This document shows, one piece after another, positions 35,918 through 47,340 of a stretch of 64,000 nucleotides of DNA. The notes beneath the pieces are model-generated. The model searched no databases. It was not told the DNA's origin and saw only the letters and a program-made list of their open reading frames with translations. Position numbers and translations under genes: made by a program. Numbering within the stretch: the first letter of the stretch is position 1; the number at the start of each line of letters is the position of its first letter. The DNA is from Cymbidium sinense (Eukaryota > Streptophyta > Magnoliopsida > Asparagales > Orchidaceae), in NCBI GenBank assembly GCA_021442155.1, contig CM038228.1:88555737-88619736 (forward strand), written 5' to 3'.

Positions 35918-36038
35918 GTAGTGGAAGGCCAAAATCCTACATTAGCTCTTTCATGGATTGATTTATTAAATCTTCTTGATGATTTGACATGAGATCCGGG
36001 CTAGATAATTTTATTTTTATCTTCATATGTTTCCAACA
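35582..36038 (+). repeat. 5' LTR of the copia element
   Basis: It starts TGTTATGAATTTTGAATG and ends TTTCCAACA. It contains TATAAATA at 35797-35804 and a CT microsatellite at 35873-35916, both shared with the 3' LTR. Confidence 0.92.
35797..35804 (+). promoter_or_regulatory. TATA box of the copia LTR promoter
   Basis: TATAAATA lies about 75 bp before the CT tract, and the identical motif at 42224-42231 is at the same place in the 3' LTR. Transcription would start shortly downstream, so the CT tract would lie at or near the RNA 5' end. Confidence 0.65.
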
Positions 36039-36040
36039 AG

Positions 36041-36053
36041 TGGTATCAAAGAC
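36041..36053 (+). other. Primer binding site of the copia element
   Basis: TGGTATCAAAGAC lies two bases after the 5' LTR and matches the initiator-tRNA-Met class (TGGTATCAGAGC) with one change in the core. Confidence 0.8.
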
Positions 36054-37619
36054 TCTATCATGTTGAATCATTGAGAAAAGATTTCTCTTAATCTTTCAAA
36101 TTGAGTATTTAAAAATTTTAGATCGAAGTATATAAATCAAATTTTTTTTTTGGTGCAAATCATTTTATCTTGTACATAAAGAATCAATATCTTTTAAATC
36201 ACTTTTATTCTTGATTTTGCATAAAATGATATAGCAAAATTTACATTCTTGGTTTTCTCATATTCATCCTTGATTCTTCTTCAAACGTGATAATGTTATT
36301 ATTTACATATTAACAATTTGAGAAAACAAAGAAATTACATTTCTCATATTTTGTTATTAATTCTTTTGATTTATTATTTTTTTTTAAAAAAAAGGAGTTA
36401 AAGAATTGCAGAATACCGTGACAAAAAAAATTTTATTATTTTTATAATTAAATTAATATTTATGTTGGTAAGTAATTATTACATTTAAATTTTCAATTTA
36501 TAAATATTTATATTTAAAGTCTTGAACGGCTACACAACACTCATAATTAAGACTTTTAATAGTGAATGTTTTAATTTATTTTATTTATAGTCATCATAAT
36601 ATGAATCGTTTCACCTACTTAATATTTATTTCTGATTGATCGCATATTTATCTGAAAATAAATGCCTTTGATTAATATCAATTTCTAGTTTGCATAAATT
36701 TGCTTTATATGCAATTAATTCCAACGGCTCATTATTATTATTATTTTTTTATATATTAAAGTAACAGTAATCATATAGCATCGCTTTTATTCTTTCATTT
36801 AATCCTCCAAATTCAAGTAATGATTTTATTTTGTCTTATGCAATTAACTCATGTTTATTGTAAATGAATTAAATGATATTCATGTAATTTTGATTAAATC
36901 TAATTGATGGGCCTATAATATTAATGAAATAAAGCCCAACTTGGAGTATTATAATCTAAGTTATATATTATATATAAATAGTTTATATATTTCTAATTAA
37001 TTATTTAAATGTACACTCCTCTGTTGTTACATTCAATATCTATGTTTGCAAATTTTATGATATAATTTGCATATTCTTATAATAAATAAATAAAAAATAG
37101 CTAGATTAATTAGTATAAATTTAAACTAATTGTTTTGAATAAAATAGTGGTTGGAGTGATATTTATATTCATTATTTTGAAATAATCTAAATTGAAATAA
37201 TATTTCACCAAATGACTTCTATTATTTCAATTTATTTAATTTTGAAATATATGAATATTAGTTATGGATTATATTTAAATCTATAGGAAAAATAATCAGC
37301 CCAAAGGAAGATTATTTTTTTGGCCAGATTTTGTGTAGTAATAAATATGTGATAAATTTGTATTAATCATTAAATATATGTCGATCCAAAGATAGACATA
37401 TTGTTGGCAGATTTGATTATCAATATTTGTTGACTATAATATTTAATAGTATAATTTACAAATTTTATTTCTGTCCAAAGACTAAATTGTAATATTGTAT
37501 TAGGTATCTTATATATGCCCATCTTATTAAACATTTTATTTCAAGCATGTATATTGTTGATATTTTATTTACATTATATATGCATAAGGAAATGATAATG
37601 TTGTTAATTGTGAGTATTT

Positions 37620-38460
37620 TTATTCTTTTTAGTTAATGCTTCTTCTATATCTATCAATTTGAATAATATTTTAGTGCTTAACGACACTAACTTTAAGAAA
37701 TAGAAGGAGCATATCACCATAGTTCTTGGGTGTATGAATCTTGACAATATGATTCGGACTGAACATCCTCTCACCCTTACTATAGAAAGCACTATTGAAC
37801 AAAAAGTTAACTTTAAAAAGTGGGAGCATTCTAACCGCATGAGTCTTATGATCATGAAACATTCTATTCTAGAAATCATAAGAGGTGCAATGCCTGAATA
37901 AGAATGTGCTAAAAAGTTTCTATGTCAAATAGTTGACCATTTCGTTAGTTCTAAAAAAGTCAAAGTAAGTACTATTCTTAGTAAACTCGTTTCAATGCAT
38001 TATAAAGGCAATGAAAATATAAGGGAGTATATTACGAAGATATCTAATTTTGTTACTAGACTAAAAATACTAAAATTAGAGATGTCTTAAGACATTCTTG
38101 TGCACTTAGTTTTGATCTCCCTTGCTACACAATTTAATCCTTTTTAGATAAGTTATAATACTCAAAATAAAAAATGGACTCTTAATGAGCTCATTGCTCA
38201 ATGTGTGTAAGAGAAAGAAAGATTGAAGCATGATAAAATATAAAGTGCTCACTTGGCTACATTCTCTCGTGGCATTGTTACTGAAAGAAAAAGGTTTTTT
38301 AAAGTCAAAGGAGCTACAGACAAAGGGACTTTACAACATAAGGTGCAGTAGAAACAAGATAATGTAGTTACTTATTTCTTTTGCAAGAATGCTGGTCATG
38401 TGAAGAAAGATTGTCTCAAATATACAACTTGGCTCGTGAAGAAGAGTAAACTTCTCAACT
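37620..38460 (+). pseudogene. copia gag remnant
   Basis: A UBN2-type gag pattern is readable with in-frame stops (M-H-Y-K-G-N-E-N-I-R-E-Y-I near 37999, then W-T-L-N-E-L-I-A-Q-C). The zinc knuckle near 38370-38415 reads Y-F-F-C-K-N-A-G-H-V-K-K-D-C, so the first zinc-binding cysteine is a tyrosine. ORFs on the minus strand at 37604-37879 are shadows. Confidence 0.75.
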
Positions 38461-38479
38461 TTATTTGCTTTGAAGTTAA

Positions 38480-39560
38480 TTTATCCTTGGTACCAAATCA
38501 CACTTTGTGGATAGATATATGTGCAACTACTCATAAAAGTGTGACTATGCGGTTGTAAGAGGCGAATGTCTGATCTTTGAAAAAATTCATCTATATGAGA
38601 AATGACAATAAAGCTCTTGTTGAAGCAATATGCTTATAAAGATTATATCTAGAATATGGTTATATTTTAAATTTACATGGGAATTTTTATGTACCATCGT
38701 TTAGACAAAATTTAAGTTATATTTATTGTTTGGACAAATCTGGTTATTATTGTTCATTTGGAAATGAAAATTTTAGTCTCTTTCAATATTCAAATATTAT
38801 TGATATTGATACTTAATGAATGAGAATTTATATATGTTATGACATAAGCGTTTAGGACATATATCTAAACAAAGAATTGAAAGACTTGTGTGAGAAGAAA
38901 TTTTTGATTCTCTTGATTTTTTAGATAATAAACTCTATATAGAATGTATCAAGAGAAAATAAATAAATATCAAAAAAATTGGTGCTAACAGGAGTTTAAG
39001 CGTCTTGGAATTAACTCATAGTGATATTTGTCGTTCATTCCCCACTGCTACTTAGAATGATCAACAATATTTTATTACTTTCATAGACGATTATTCTCAT
39101 TATAGGTACTTATACTTGATTTATGAGAAATCACAGTCACTGGACATATTCAAAATTTTTAAGGCTGAAGTTGAAAATCAATTTGGAAAGAAAATAAAAG
39201 CTGTCAAATCTAACTGTTGTGATGAATACTATGACAGATATGATAGATCGGGTGAACAACGTTAAGGCCTTTTTGACAAATATTTAGCAGAATGTGGCAT
39301 CATTCCTCAAAACACCATACTAGGGACTCCGAGTCAAAATGGTGTAGATGGGAGATGAAATTGGACCCTTATGAATATAGTTAGAAGTATGATAAATCAT
39401 TTTTCCTTACTAGAATCGCTTTAGGAAGAAGTCTTAAAGACTGTAGTTTGCATCCTTAATAGAGTTCCAAGCAAAGTAGTAGCTAAAACCCCATATGAAT
39501 TATGGATTGGGAAAAAGTCTAGTATTAGTCATTTTCATGTCTAGGGATGTCCAGCTGAAG
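38480..39560 (+). pseudogene. copia protease and integrase remnants
   Basis: The protease site reads W-I-D-I-C-A-T-T-H, with D-[ST]-G changed to D-I-C. The integrase begins with L-W-H-K-R-L-G-H-I near 38835-38860, followed by a defective HHCC finger. The core then shows I-D-D-Y-S-H (near 39088) and C-D-E-Y-Y, and later P-Y-E-L-W near 39490. Several stops are present and no frame is intact. Confidence 0.75.
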
Positions 39561-40049
39561 CTAAGCCATATAAGCCTAATGAAAAAATTATACTAAAAAA
39601 TTATTAGCTGTTATTTTGTTGGATAGTCAGAAAGGTCGAAGGGCTTTAAGTTTTATAACTCTTCAAATAAATCTTTTTTTGAGATAGATAATGTTAAATT
39701 TATTGAAGAAGTTGAATATGATGAGAGTAATAAACCTAGAAATTTTATATTTGAAGAGCAACTTATTATTTTTCCTGTAGTTACAACAGAAAATGATCTG
39801 ATAATTTTACCTGATCTTATTCAAATTGTAAATATAGATAATCAAAATATTCTTGAGTTAACTCCCACTCATATTGAGGAATCACAACAATCTTAAATTG
39901 AAGTACTATTAAGAAAATCCACTATGGAGAGGAGATCAGCAATTTCAGATGATTATGTTATGTATCTTCAAGAACATAAGCTTGACATTGGATTGAAAAG
40001 TGATCCAATCTCTTTTAGTTAAGTCAAATAAAGTGTCAACTTCCATAAA

Positions 40050-40730
40050 TGAATAGAAGCCATTGAGGATGAGATGAAATCAATGAAAGACAATGATGTT
40101 TGGGATCTTATTGAATTGCCTAAATCAATAAAACTCATTGGTTGTAAATGGATTTTTAAGACTAAATGAGATTCAAAAAGCAATGTCGAAAGATATAACA
40201 CGTCTAGTCGCTAAAGGTTTCACTCAAAAGGAAGACATTGATTATAAAGAGATTTTATCTCCAGTTTCTTCAAAAGACTCTTTTAGAATTATTATGGTAC
40301 TAGTAGCTCATTATGATTTAGAGTTACATCAGATGGAAGTAAAGACTGTATTTCTCAATGGTGACATTGAAGAAACTATATATATGGTGCAATAAAAAAA
40401 AATTCAATCTTCTAATTTAAAACACTTGATATGCAAATTAAAGAAATCCATTTATAATTTAAAGCAAGCTTTCCGTCATTGGTATAAGAAAATTTGATCA
40501 AGTGATTGCTTCTTTTGGTTTTAAAGAAAACAATGTTGATCAATGTATTTATCATAAAATTAGTGAGAGTAAATTCATCATCCTAATGTTATATGTTGAT
40601 AATATTCTACTAGCAAGCAATGATATAGGCCTTTTGCATGAAACCAAAAAATTTCTTTCAAATAAATTTGAAATGAAAGATCTTGGGAATACATCTTTTG
40701 TGTTGGGTATACAAATTCATTGAGATCATT
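40050..40730 (+). pseudogene. copia reverse transcriptase remnant
   Basis: The sequence runs from W-D-L-I-E-L-P and G-C-K-W-I-F-K-T-K through R-L-V-A-K-G-F-T-Q (40202) and L-H-Q-M-E-V-K-T-V-F-L-N-G (40327) to the active site Y-V-D-N-I-L-L (40592-40612). The second catalytic aspartate is asparagine (GAT to AAT at 40601). Frame changes occur near 40160 and 40495. Confidence 0.85.
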
Positions 40731-40889
40731 CTTATGGTATACTTGGTTTAACACAAAAGACATATATTGATAAAGTGCTTAGTAGATTTGATATGAAAGA
40801 TTGTGCACTAGGAGATACACCCATTGCTAAAGATGATAAATTCAATTTTCTTCAATGTCCAAGAAATGAACTTGAAAAAAAGAGATGAA

Positions 40890-41580
40890 AAAGATCCCTT
40901 ATGCATCTATAGTAGAGAGTCTTATGTATGCTCAAGTTTGTATGCATCTGGATATTACATTGTTGAAATGTTTGACAGATATTTAAGTAACCTAAGAATA
41001 GATTATTGGAAATCAGTAAAATGGGTTATGCGATATGTGAAGAGAACAAAAGACTTTATGCTCACATATCGGAGATCAGATCATTTGGAGATAATGGGGT
41101 ACTCCAATTCTGATTTTGCTGGTTATCTTGATAGTAGAAGATCCACTTCAGGTTATATTTTCTTATTAGCTGGAGGAGCTATATCTTAGAAAAGTGTTAA
41201 ACAATCACTCATAACTTCTTCCACTGTGGAAGCATAATTTATAGCTTGTTATGAGACATCAAATCAAAGAATATGACTGTGAAATTTTATCATTGGGCTA
41301 AATATTTTTGATGAACTAGAGAGACTATTAAAAATAAATTGTGATAATAGAGCCGCTGAATTGTATTCAAAGAATAACATGAGTTCGTAAAAATCAAAGC
41401 ATATTAACATACTGTTTCTTATTGTAAAAGAAAGAGTTCAGAGTTCTCAAGTATCTATTGAACATATTAGTACAAATTTTATGATTGCAGATCAACTTAT
41501 AAAAAGTTTACCACCTAAAGTATTTCATGAGCATGTGACTCAAATGGGAGTGGTTTACTTTGATGATATGCTAGCATAGT
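40890..41580 (+). pseudogene. copia RNase H remnant
   Basis: A frame at 40824-41189 gives Y-S-N-S-D-F-A-G-Y-L-D-S-R-R-S-T-S-G-Y-I-F, the copia RNase H signature with its first catalytic aspartate. Further on come S-S-T-V-E-A, then C-D-N-R-A-A and K-H-I-N-I, all with in-frame stops. It ends shortly before the polypurine stretch AAGTGAGAGA (42019-42028) and the 3' LTR. Confidence 0.82.
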
Positions 41581-42028
41581 GGGAGTTTGCTTATGATGTT
41601 CAATGATTGTAAATATATTTTTTTTTATCAGAATAAAATATTATTATTATCTTATAGTTGAAAACTCTGAAATAAAGTTATGTAGTTTCAATTATAGTTT
41701 AACATAAATAAATGAAATTATATTTATAACTCTTCTGAGTTATAATATAGGACCAGTTGGAAATAGGCATGATATATGATCACATTACATGAAATTTCTA
41801 TGCTACACATTCATACTTGATCTATGTCGTTAATCATATTAATTTAGTGATCACTGATAGGTCTTATTATAGAAAAGTTATAACAAAGCTCACTTTGATT
41901 TTATGTCAATATTATTAATGGACTAGATTATATTAATATATTCCTCTTTAAAGATAACAAATATTGAGCTCTTAAAGTATTTAATAATGTATAATTGTCA
42001 AACAATATATGTGGCCCAAGTGAGAGAT

Positions 42029-42292
42029 TGTTAAAATTTTTGAATGCGGGCTCACATATAAATTTAATTATACATTAGGTGTTATTTTATTTTTAAGCTT
42101 ATTTTTTGTGATCAAATAAAGATTAATTAATTTTAGTCTTTTGAGGCATCTTATTAATTTTGTATAGAATTATCATGTGTATAGAATTTTATTTTATTTT
42201 AATGAGTGAAATAAAAATGTTAGTATAAATAAGGTCATGTCCCATTTTAAGGGGTTGGTTCTCATTTTTCACATCCCATCTTGAGTGAAAAG

Positions 42293-42340
<48 letters not shown>

Positions 42341-42464
42341 AAGTGCCAAAATCATGCATTAGCTCTTCCATTGATTCAAGTACGCTTCCGATTAAATCTT
42401 CTTGATGATTTGATATAAGATTCATGCTATATAAATTTATTTTTATCATCATATGTTTCCAACA
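42029..42464 (+). repeat. 3' LTR of the copia element
   Basis: It starts TGTTAAAATTTTTGAATG and ends TTTCCAACA. It is collinear with the 5' LTR with small indels and carries the TATAAATA box and a CT tract (42296-42338). Confidence 0.92.
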
Positions 42465-42560
42465 CACCACGATTCTAATCTATCATATTTGGAGAGAAAG
42501 AAATTGCATACTTTTTAACAACAAAGCATCTACTCTAACCAATTTGTCTATTAATGTTAG
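42465..42560 (+). pseudogene. LINE C-terminal remnant, right part
   Basis: Directly after the copia duplication the frame reads I-Y-H-I-W-R-E-R-N-C, the sequence that closes the zf-RVT region in plant LINEs. With 35109-35581 it forms one interrupted LINE end. Confidence 0.65.
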
Positions 42561-45245
42561 AATTGTTGTGGTATGTAGACTCTCTCATTGAAAATTAAAA
42601 GCCTCCTCACAAGCTCATATTCTCCACATACTTCAGCTTTGAAGAAATTTTGACTCATAAACCTTATGATTTTTGAGATTGCTAATTTTTTATTTGTTGT
42701 TATTATCTGGAATTCAGAATTTCTTTTATTGAATTTTCCATGCATCTTACTTGTTATGAGTTTTTTGGTTTGCTGATTCTCTCATGCACCGGACAATAAT
42801 AATGGGTCTTCGCTTGATGCTGTTGTGGAATTCTACTTGCATGTATTTTATTCCCACCTGGATGGCTATTAAGCAAGGAAGTGATCATTTTTTGGGATAA
42901 TTAAGCTGCCGCTGTTATTATTTGCTCAGTGTTCACTTCATGGCAAATGGGCTCTCTCTTTCATTTGTTGATCTCCCTCCAGAACGGCTCCTTAGATCAA
43001 CCAAGGTTTAGTTCTTGTCGACCTTCATATATGTGTCATAAGTTGAGTCAAGTCCACAAGTCAAATTCGAGACTTGTGAAGTGAAATCGTCAAAATGTAA
43101 AATGTAGCGTACCAAAATGATTGAAATGACCTCTGATCGACTAACAAACTTCTTTATCACATTCAGAACATCAAAATTGGTCAAAATATAAATATTGCAT
43201 AATCTAAAGATCAACCGATCAAGTGATCGAGCTATCAATGTGCTAACGAAGTTGAGAAGGCGTGAATATCCAAACACCTTCGTCGAAATTGATCGTAAAT
43301 TTTTAAAATATCAAAACTACCAAAAACTATCCACTCAATTCAAATCTATGGAAATGATCGAATCGAGAAAATAATCGAGGCTAAAGTATCTTTGGACGCC
43401 GACAAAATCACAAATGATCTACGATTGATGAACAAACTTTCATTATTCGAAACATCAAAGCGGTGAATATAAATATTTCACAACTTGATGATCAATCTAT
43501 CAAGCGATTGAGTCGTTAAAGCGCCCACATGCATATCGAGGTCAAGAGGCTTCGACGCAAATCAAATGACCTTCATTCATGAAATTGATTGTGTTGTTAG
43601 CTTCAAAAAATTAAAATTTATCAAGTAAGACTATTTGCACTCAATTCAGACAAGTCTTCGTGAAAATCGAGCGGTCAAAAATGATAACGCGCATTTTAAG
43701 CTGAAATTGATCCAATTTGATGCCAATTTCAATCAAATCCCGATCAATGCGATCGTGATTCGAAAATCGAATATAAGATTGATATATATATATTAAATAT
43801 GTGATTTTGTTGACATAAAATTCACATTAAGATTATTTAGACATTTAAAATATATATTTAAAAGCCCTAACTTTCCTAACCAGCCCTAAATCTAACTTAA
43901 ATCCTAAGCCACACTCGTTGAGCTCCTATTCACGTTCGACCCGATCCTCTTCACGCGATCAAATGGCACAAGCCCATCTCCTCTTCACGCAATGAACGGT
44001 GCGAGCATCCCTCCTCCCTCAAGCAGATGATCCGCACGGCTCGGCTGTTTCCTTCGCTCGACCACCCATGAACGCTGCTAGGCCAACCACTCCCACACAA
44101 GCCTCTCAAACTATTCCCCCTTTGTTCAAACCGCAAGTCCCTCTCGATTTCCCCTTTGAACCAAAGGACTCTCTTTGGTTTCTGACCAACTAAGCTCTCT
44201 TCCGATTTTTCCCTCATCCAAAACCGCAAACAAAGCTTCTTTCTCCCCTCTCCAACCACAAGTAAGATAGATCTTCTTCCTTTTCCTTTTTCTTTCTTTT
44301 CTTTCTTTTCTTTCTTGTTTCTCATTTCCACAAAATCAAAAATTCCATTTTCCCCTCATTTCCATAAAACCAAAAATCTCATTTTCCCCTCATTTCTCCA
44401 ATTCAAAAATATCTTCTCCATTTCTTCCCTCATTTCCACAAAACCAAAATTTCTTTCAATGAGGAGAACTCATTAAGCAATTCTTCTCTTGGTTTACATA
44501 CTCTTCCATTTTCCTCATTTTCTCCCAATTTTTCCAATTCTTTTTTTGCAAGAGATGAACACCATCATTAGTGGTTCTTCTCTAATTCAGATCTCCTTCC
44601 AACCTTTCCTTGCAGAACCGAAGAGGAATACCATCATTATGCGGGTTCTTTAGTTTTTTTGCATCTCTCTCTCCCCCTTGATCATTGCAACAAAAAAAAA
44701 TAAGTCACATGATGTGAACGATATATATTAAATGATTGTATTTTTTGAGGTCATCGTGCTTTATTGTGGCTGACGAGATAAAAAAATCGTGATCAAGATT
44801 ACTTCACTCATTATTAGGCGTGTAAGCAACATCTGTTAGATGTACTCCCCTAACCAAAATCTTAGAAATTTTGTCAAATTTTTTGACTTAAAAAATGAAA
44901 ATAAAAGAATCGCTTAAGAATGCTAGGCAAGGAAACCTAAAACTAAATTCAAATTAAAAGTATCAAACACAAAAAAGGGGGGGAGAACATACAATGAATA
45001 CAAAAGTAAAACATTAAATCAAAGAAAGAGATGTGAAAAATACTTACAAAATTTATTTAAGCGGAGTTGAAAGCCCACTAAAAAAAAATTTAACCCTTCT
45101 CTTTTAAACACACCACTCCTCAAACAAATGGAATGAAATGTAAGACCCACTCTTGGCCTTATTTATAGAAATTGGAGGGAGTAATGAAGGACCCACTCTG
45201 ACAAAAGAAAAGGGGGACATGAATGTGGGAGAGTTTGAATAAGTT
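42561..45245. other. Unassigned repeat mosaic
   Basis: No convincing gene. 43060-43600 contains a diverged direct repeat of about 290 bp rich in GATCAA and ATCGAG. 43900-44500 is pyrimidine-rich and GC-richer, with K/E/R-type frames on the minus strand (43951-44331) that look like a translated CT tract. 44560-44660 has an imperfect repeat (GAGATGAACACCATCATTA, then GAGGAATACCATCATTA). A minus-strand CTATAAATAAGG (45161-45172) could be an LTR TATA box. Old gypsy LTR sequence is likely, but I cannot pair it. Confidence 0.4.
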
Positions 45246-47105
45246 TCATATTCACATCATAACATAACTAACTTCAATTCAAGCACTTGAAGTTTTGGTA
45301 CTTGAAGTTTTTAATACCTAATTGAAAACAAACATTTTCATGTTGTACTTCGTTCAGTTACGTATTGCTATTGAATTGAAAGAAAAGATGGCGATATTAA
45401 TAACATGGGTTGATCTATTTATGAGATGGAGATATCTCAGGATGTTGCATAAAAATGCAAAAATTCATAGCCTTATTTATGAAAACAAGAAACAAATTAA
45501 ATGAGCAACCTTCAAAAAGAGGAGAAATCAACTTGAATATTACACTCCATTGATTCAGTGAAGTATCTCTGAGAGATTAAATTTTCATGTAAAACAATAA
45601 TTTAAGCTGTCATTTGAATTTATAGCTTCAAGACACGTGTAAATACATAAATAAAGTGAACTCTTTACATTCACTTTCAAGTAAACACAACATTCAAGCA
45701 TTTCAATTTACGTGAGCTTGCAAATATAATAATATGATATTTTCAATAGCTTAACGTAAGCGTTGAAAGATATATGCAAGCTTTTAAATGAATGAAAAAT
45801 TCACCACCAGATTCGCAACACATCGTACAAGCGAACAGAAGGTGTTAGTTAAAGCATTCTTAGATACACCCACATAGGCCCCGACACTATACTGAATACT
45901 TAAATTCAAGTGTTTGAGGATGTTATGCGGGTTGCTTCTCGGTTTAGTCTAAGGATTGGGTCTGGGTTAACAAAACCTAAAAATCTATTATAAGAATTTC
46001 AACTTAGGAAATATCGAGGCTAATTTATATCGTATCCATTGATCCTGTTAGGAATAACAGAATCAACGAGATCTAAAGTTCTCAAGTATATTCGAGCCAA
46101 TCAATTAACTACCTCGATGATGGCTGCGTTGAATAGTGATTTCAATCGGAGGGGATACTTCCATCAATATGTGATTCTAATTTTAAATCAAATTAAGTAT
46201 TAATCTAAATAAAACTGCTTAAATAAAATTTAATCATTAAAAGCTTAAAGCGAACTCCATTCAATCCACCTTCCACAATTATTTATCGAAGGTGATAAAT
46301 TAAAAAAACTCTAACTCACAAAGGAGTCGATATCAAATCAAGTGTTCTGCTATGTTCACTCTTAGTCAATCTCATGCCAGTAAGGACGTGGCGTGTCCTC
46401 TAACTACGTGGCTTGGTCAGTAGGCTCCACAGATGATGGAGTTACGACCAGAGTCCTTTGATCGGGTGGTTCTGCTAGTAAGGTTCCATTATATTACGAT
46501 CACGACCATATCCCTTATGCTCCCCAATGGCTTTGTCATTTAAGTTGTGAATCATAAGACGTACTTGATAGGGCAAACAACCCTCTGTCAGTTAAGGTAT
46601 ACTTAAGTCTGTCTCCTTAGACAAACACCACCCCAAGTATACAAGGATTTCTTAGACGACGTAACCCATGTCTTTGATAAGAATCCTTGGTCGTTGATTT
46701 ATCTCCTCTGACTAAGTCGACTAGGGACCACGACAACCTGGGATGACGGAACTATGAGATCTAGATCGGCACGTCATCATTCCCCCAACCATCCAGTTTA
46801 AGTTGAAATGATGAATTTTATAATCTTAAATTCTAAAAATTCCATATGCTACGCATTAAGCGACCTAACGACTAGCCTTAATCGAAAGTTTTATCTCACT
46901 TATTGGGAGGGGTAATTAACTATAGGGGCTTGCGCCTATAGGAAACCTAAAACTAGATTTAAAGTCCTCATGAAATAAGGGCGAAATCTCTGGGTAGTGT
47001 CTTACCTATTATTCTATCTGCCTTTTGAAAATTACACCAACACAAAAATTAAACTCTCTTCAATTCAATTGTTGAGAGATCGGTGGAGAATTTTCGAAGT
47101 CCACA
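45246..47105 (+). repeat. LTR A of an Ogre-like element, followed by a primer site
   Basis: It is collinear with 47341-49144 (shared start ACATCATAACATAACTA, shared end CCCACA or TCCACA). It ends CCACA, and GATTTC plus TAGTGACTCCGCTCGGGA (47112-47129) follow, the same arrangement as at 1855-1885. No ORF is supported; 45322-45504 is a shadow. Confidence 0.78.
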
Positions 47106-47111
47106 GATTTC

Positions 47112-47129
47112 TAGTGACTCCGCTCGGGA
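47112..47129 (+). other. Primer binding site between two LTRs
   Basis: TAGTGACTCCGCTCGGGA is the diverged counterpart of TGGCGACTCCACTGGGGA at 1868. Confidence 0.5.
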
Positions 47130-47340
47130 CAAGATTCTCTTTCCATCTTTAGCTAGTCATATATGTGCTATAGTTTCAACAAATATTTAAAAATTTAAAA
47201 TAAAAATGATGATTTAAATGTGTAATAAATTTAAATTACTAATGTATGAGGCTCTACGTCGAATGAGTTATTCAGTAGAGTATATATTTATTAAACTATT
47301 ATTTTGTTCTGTAATACCTCTACATTTTGAAAGTTTTGGT

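Larger units (their letters stand above)
35582..42464 (+). mobile_element. Ty1/copia retrotransposon with LTRs and perfect CACCA duplication
   Basis: LTRs lie at 35582-36038 (457 bp) and 42029-42464 (436 bp), both TG...CA. CACCA occurs at 35577-35581 and 42465-42469. The primer site is at 36041. Domain order is gag, protease, integrase, RT, RNase H, which defines copia. Most defects are in-frame stops (CAA/CAG to TAA/TAG type), with a few frameshifts, so the element is dead. It sits inside a LINE reading frame. Confidence 0.93.

Noticed and set aside
43951..44331. 126-codon minus-strand ORF, K/E/R-rich
   Set aside because: It reads a CT-rich tract backwards, and the opposite strand is also open; probably old LTR sequence.
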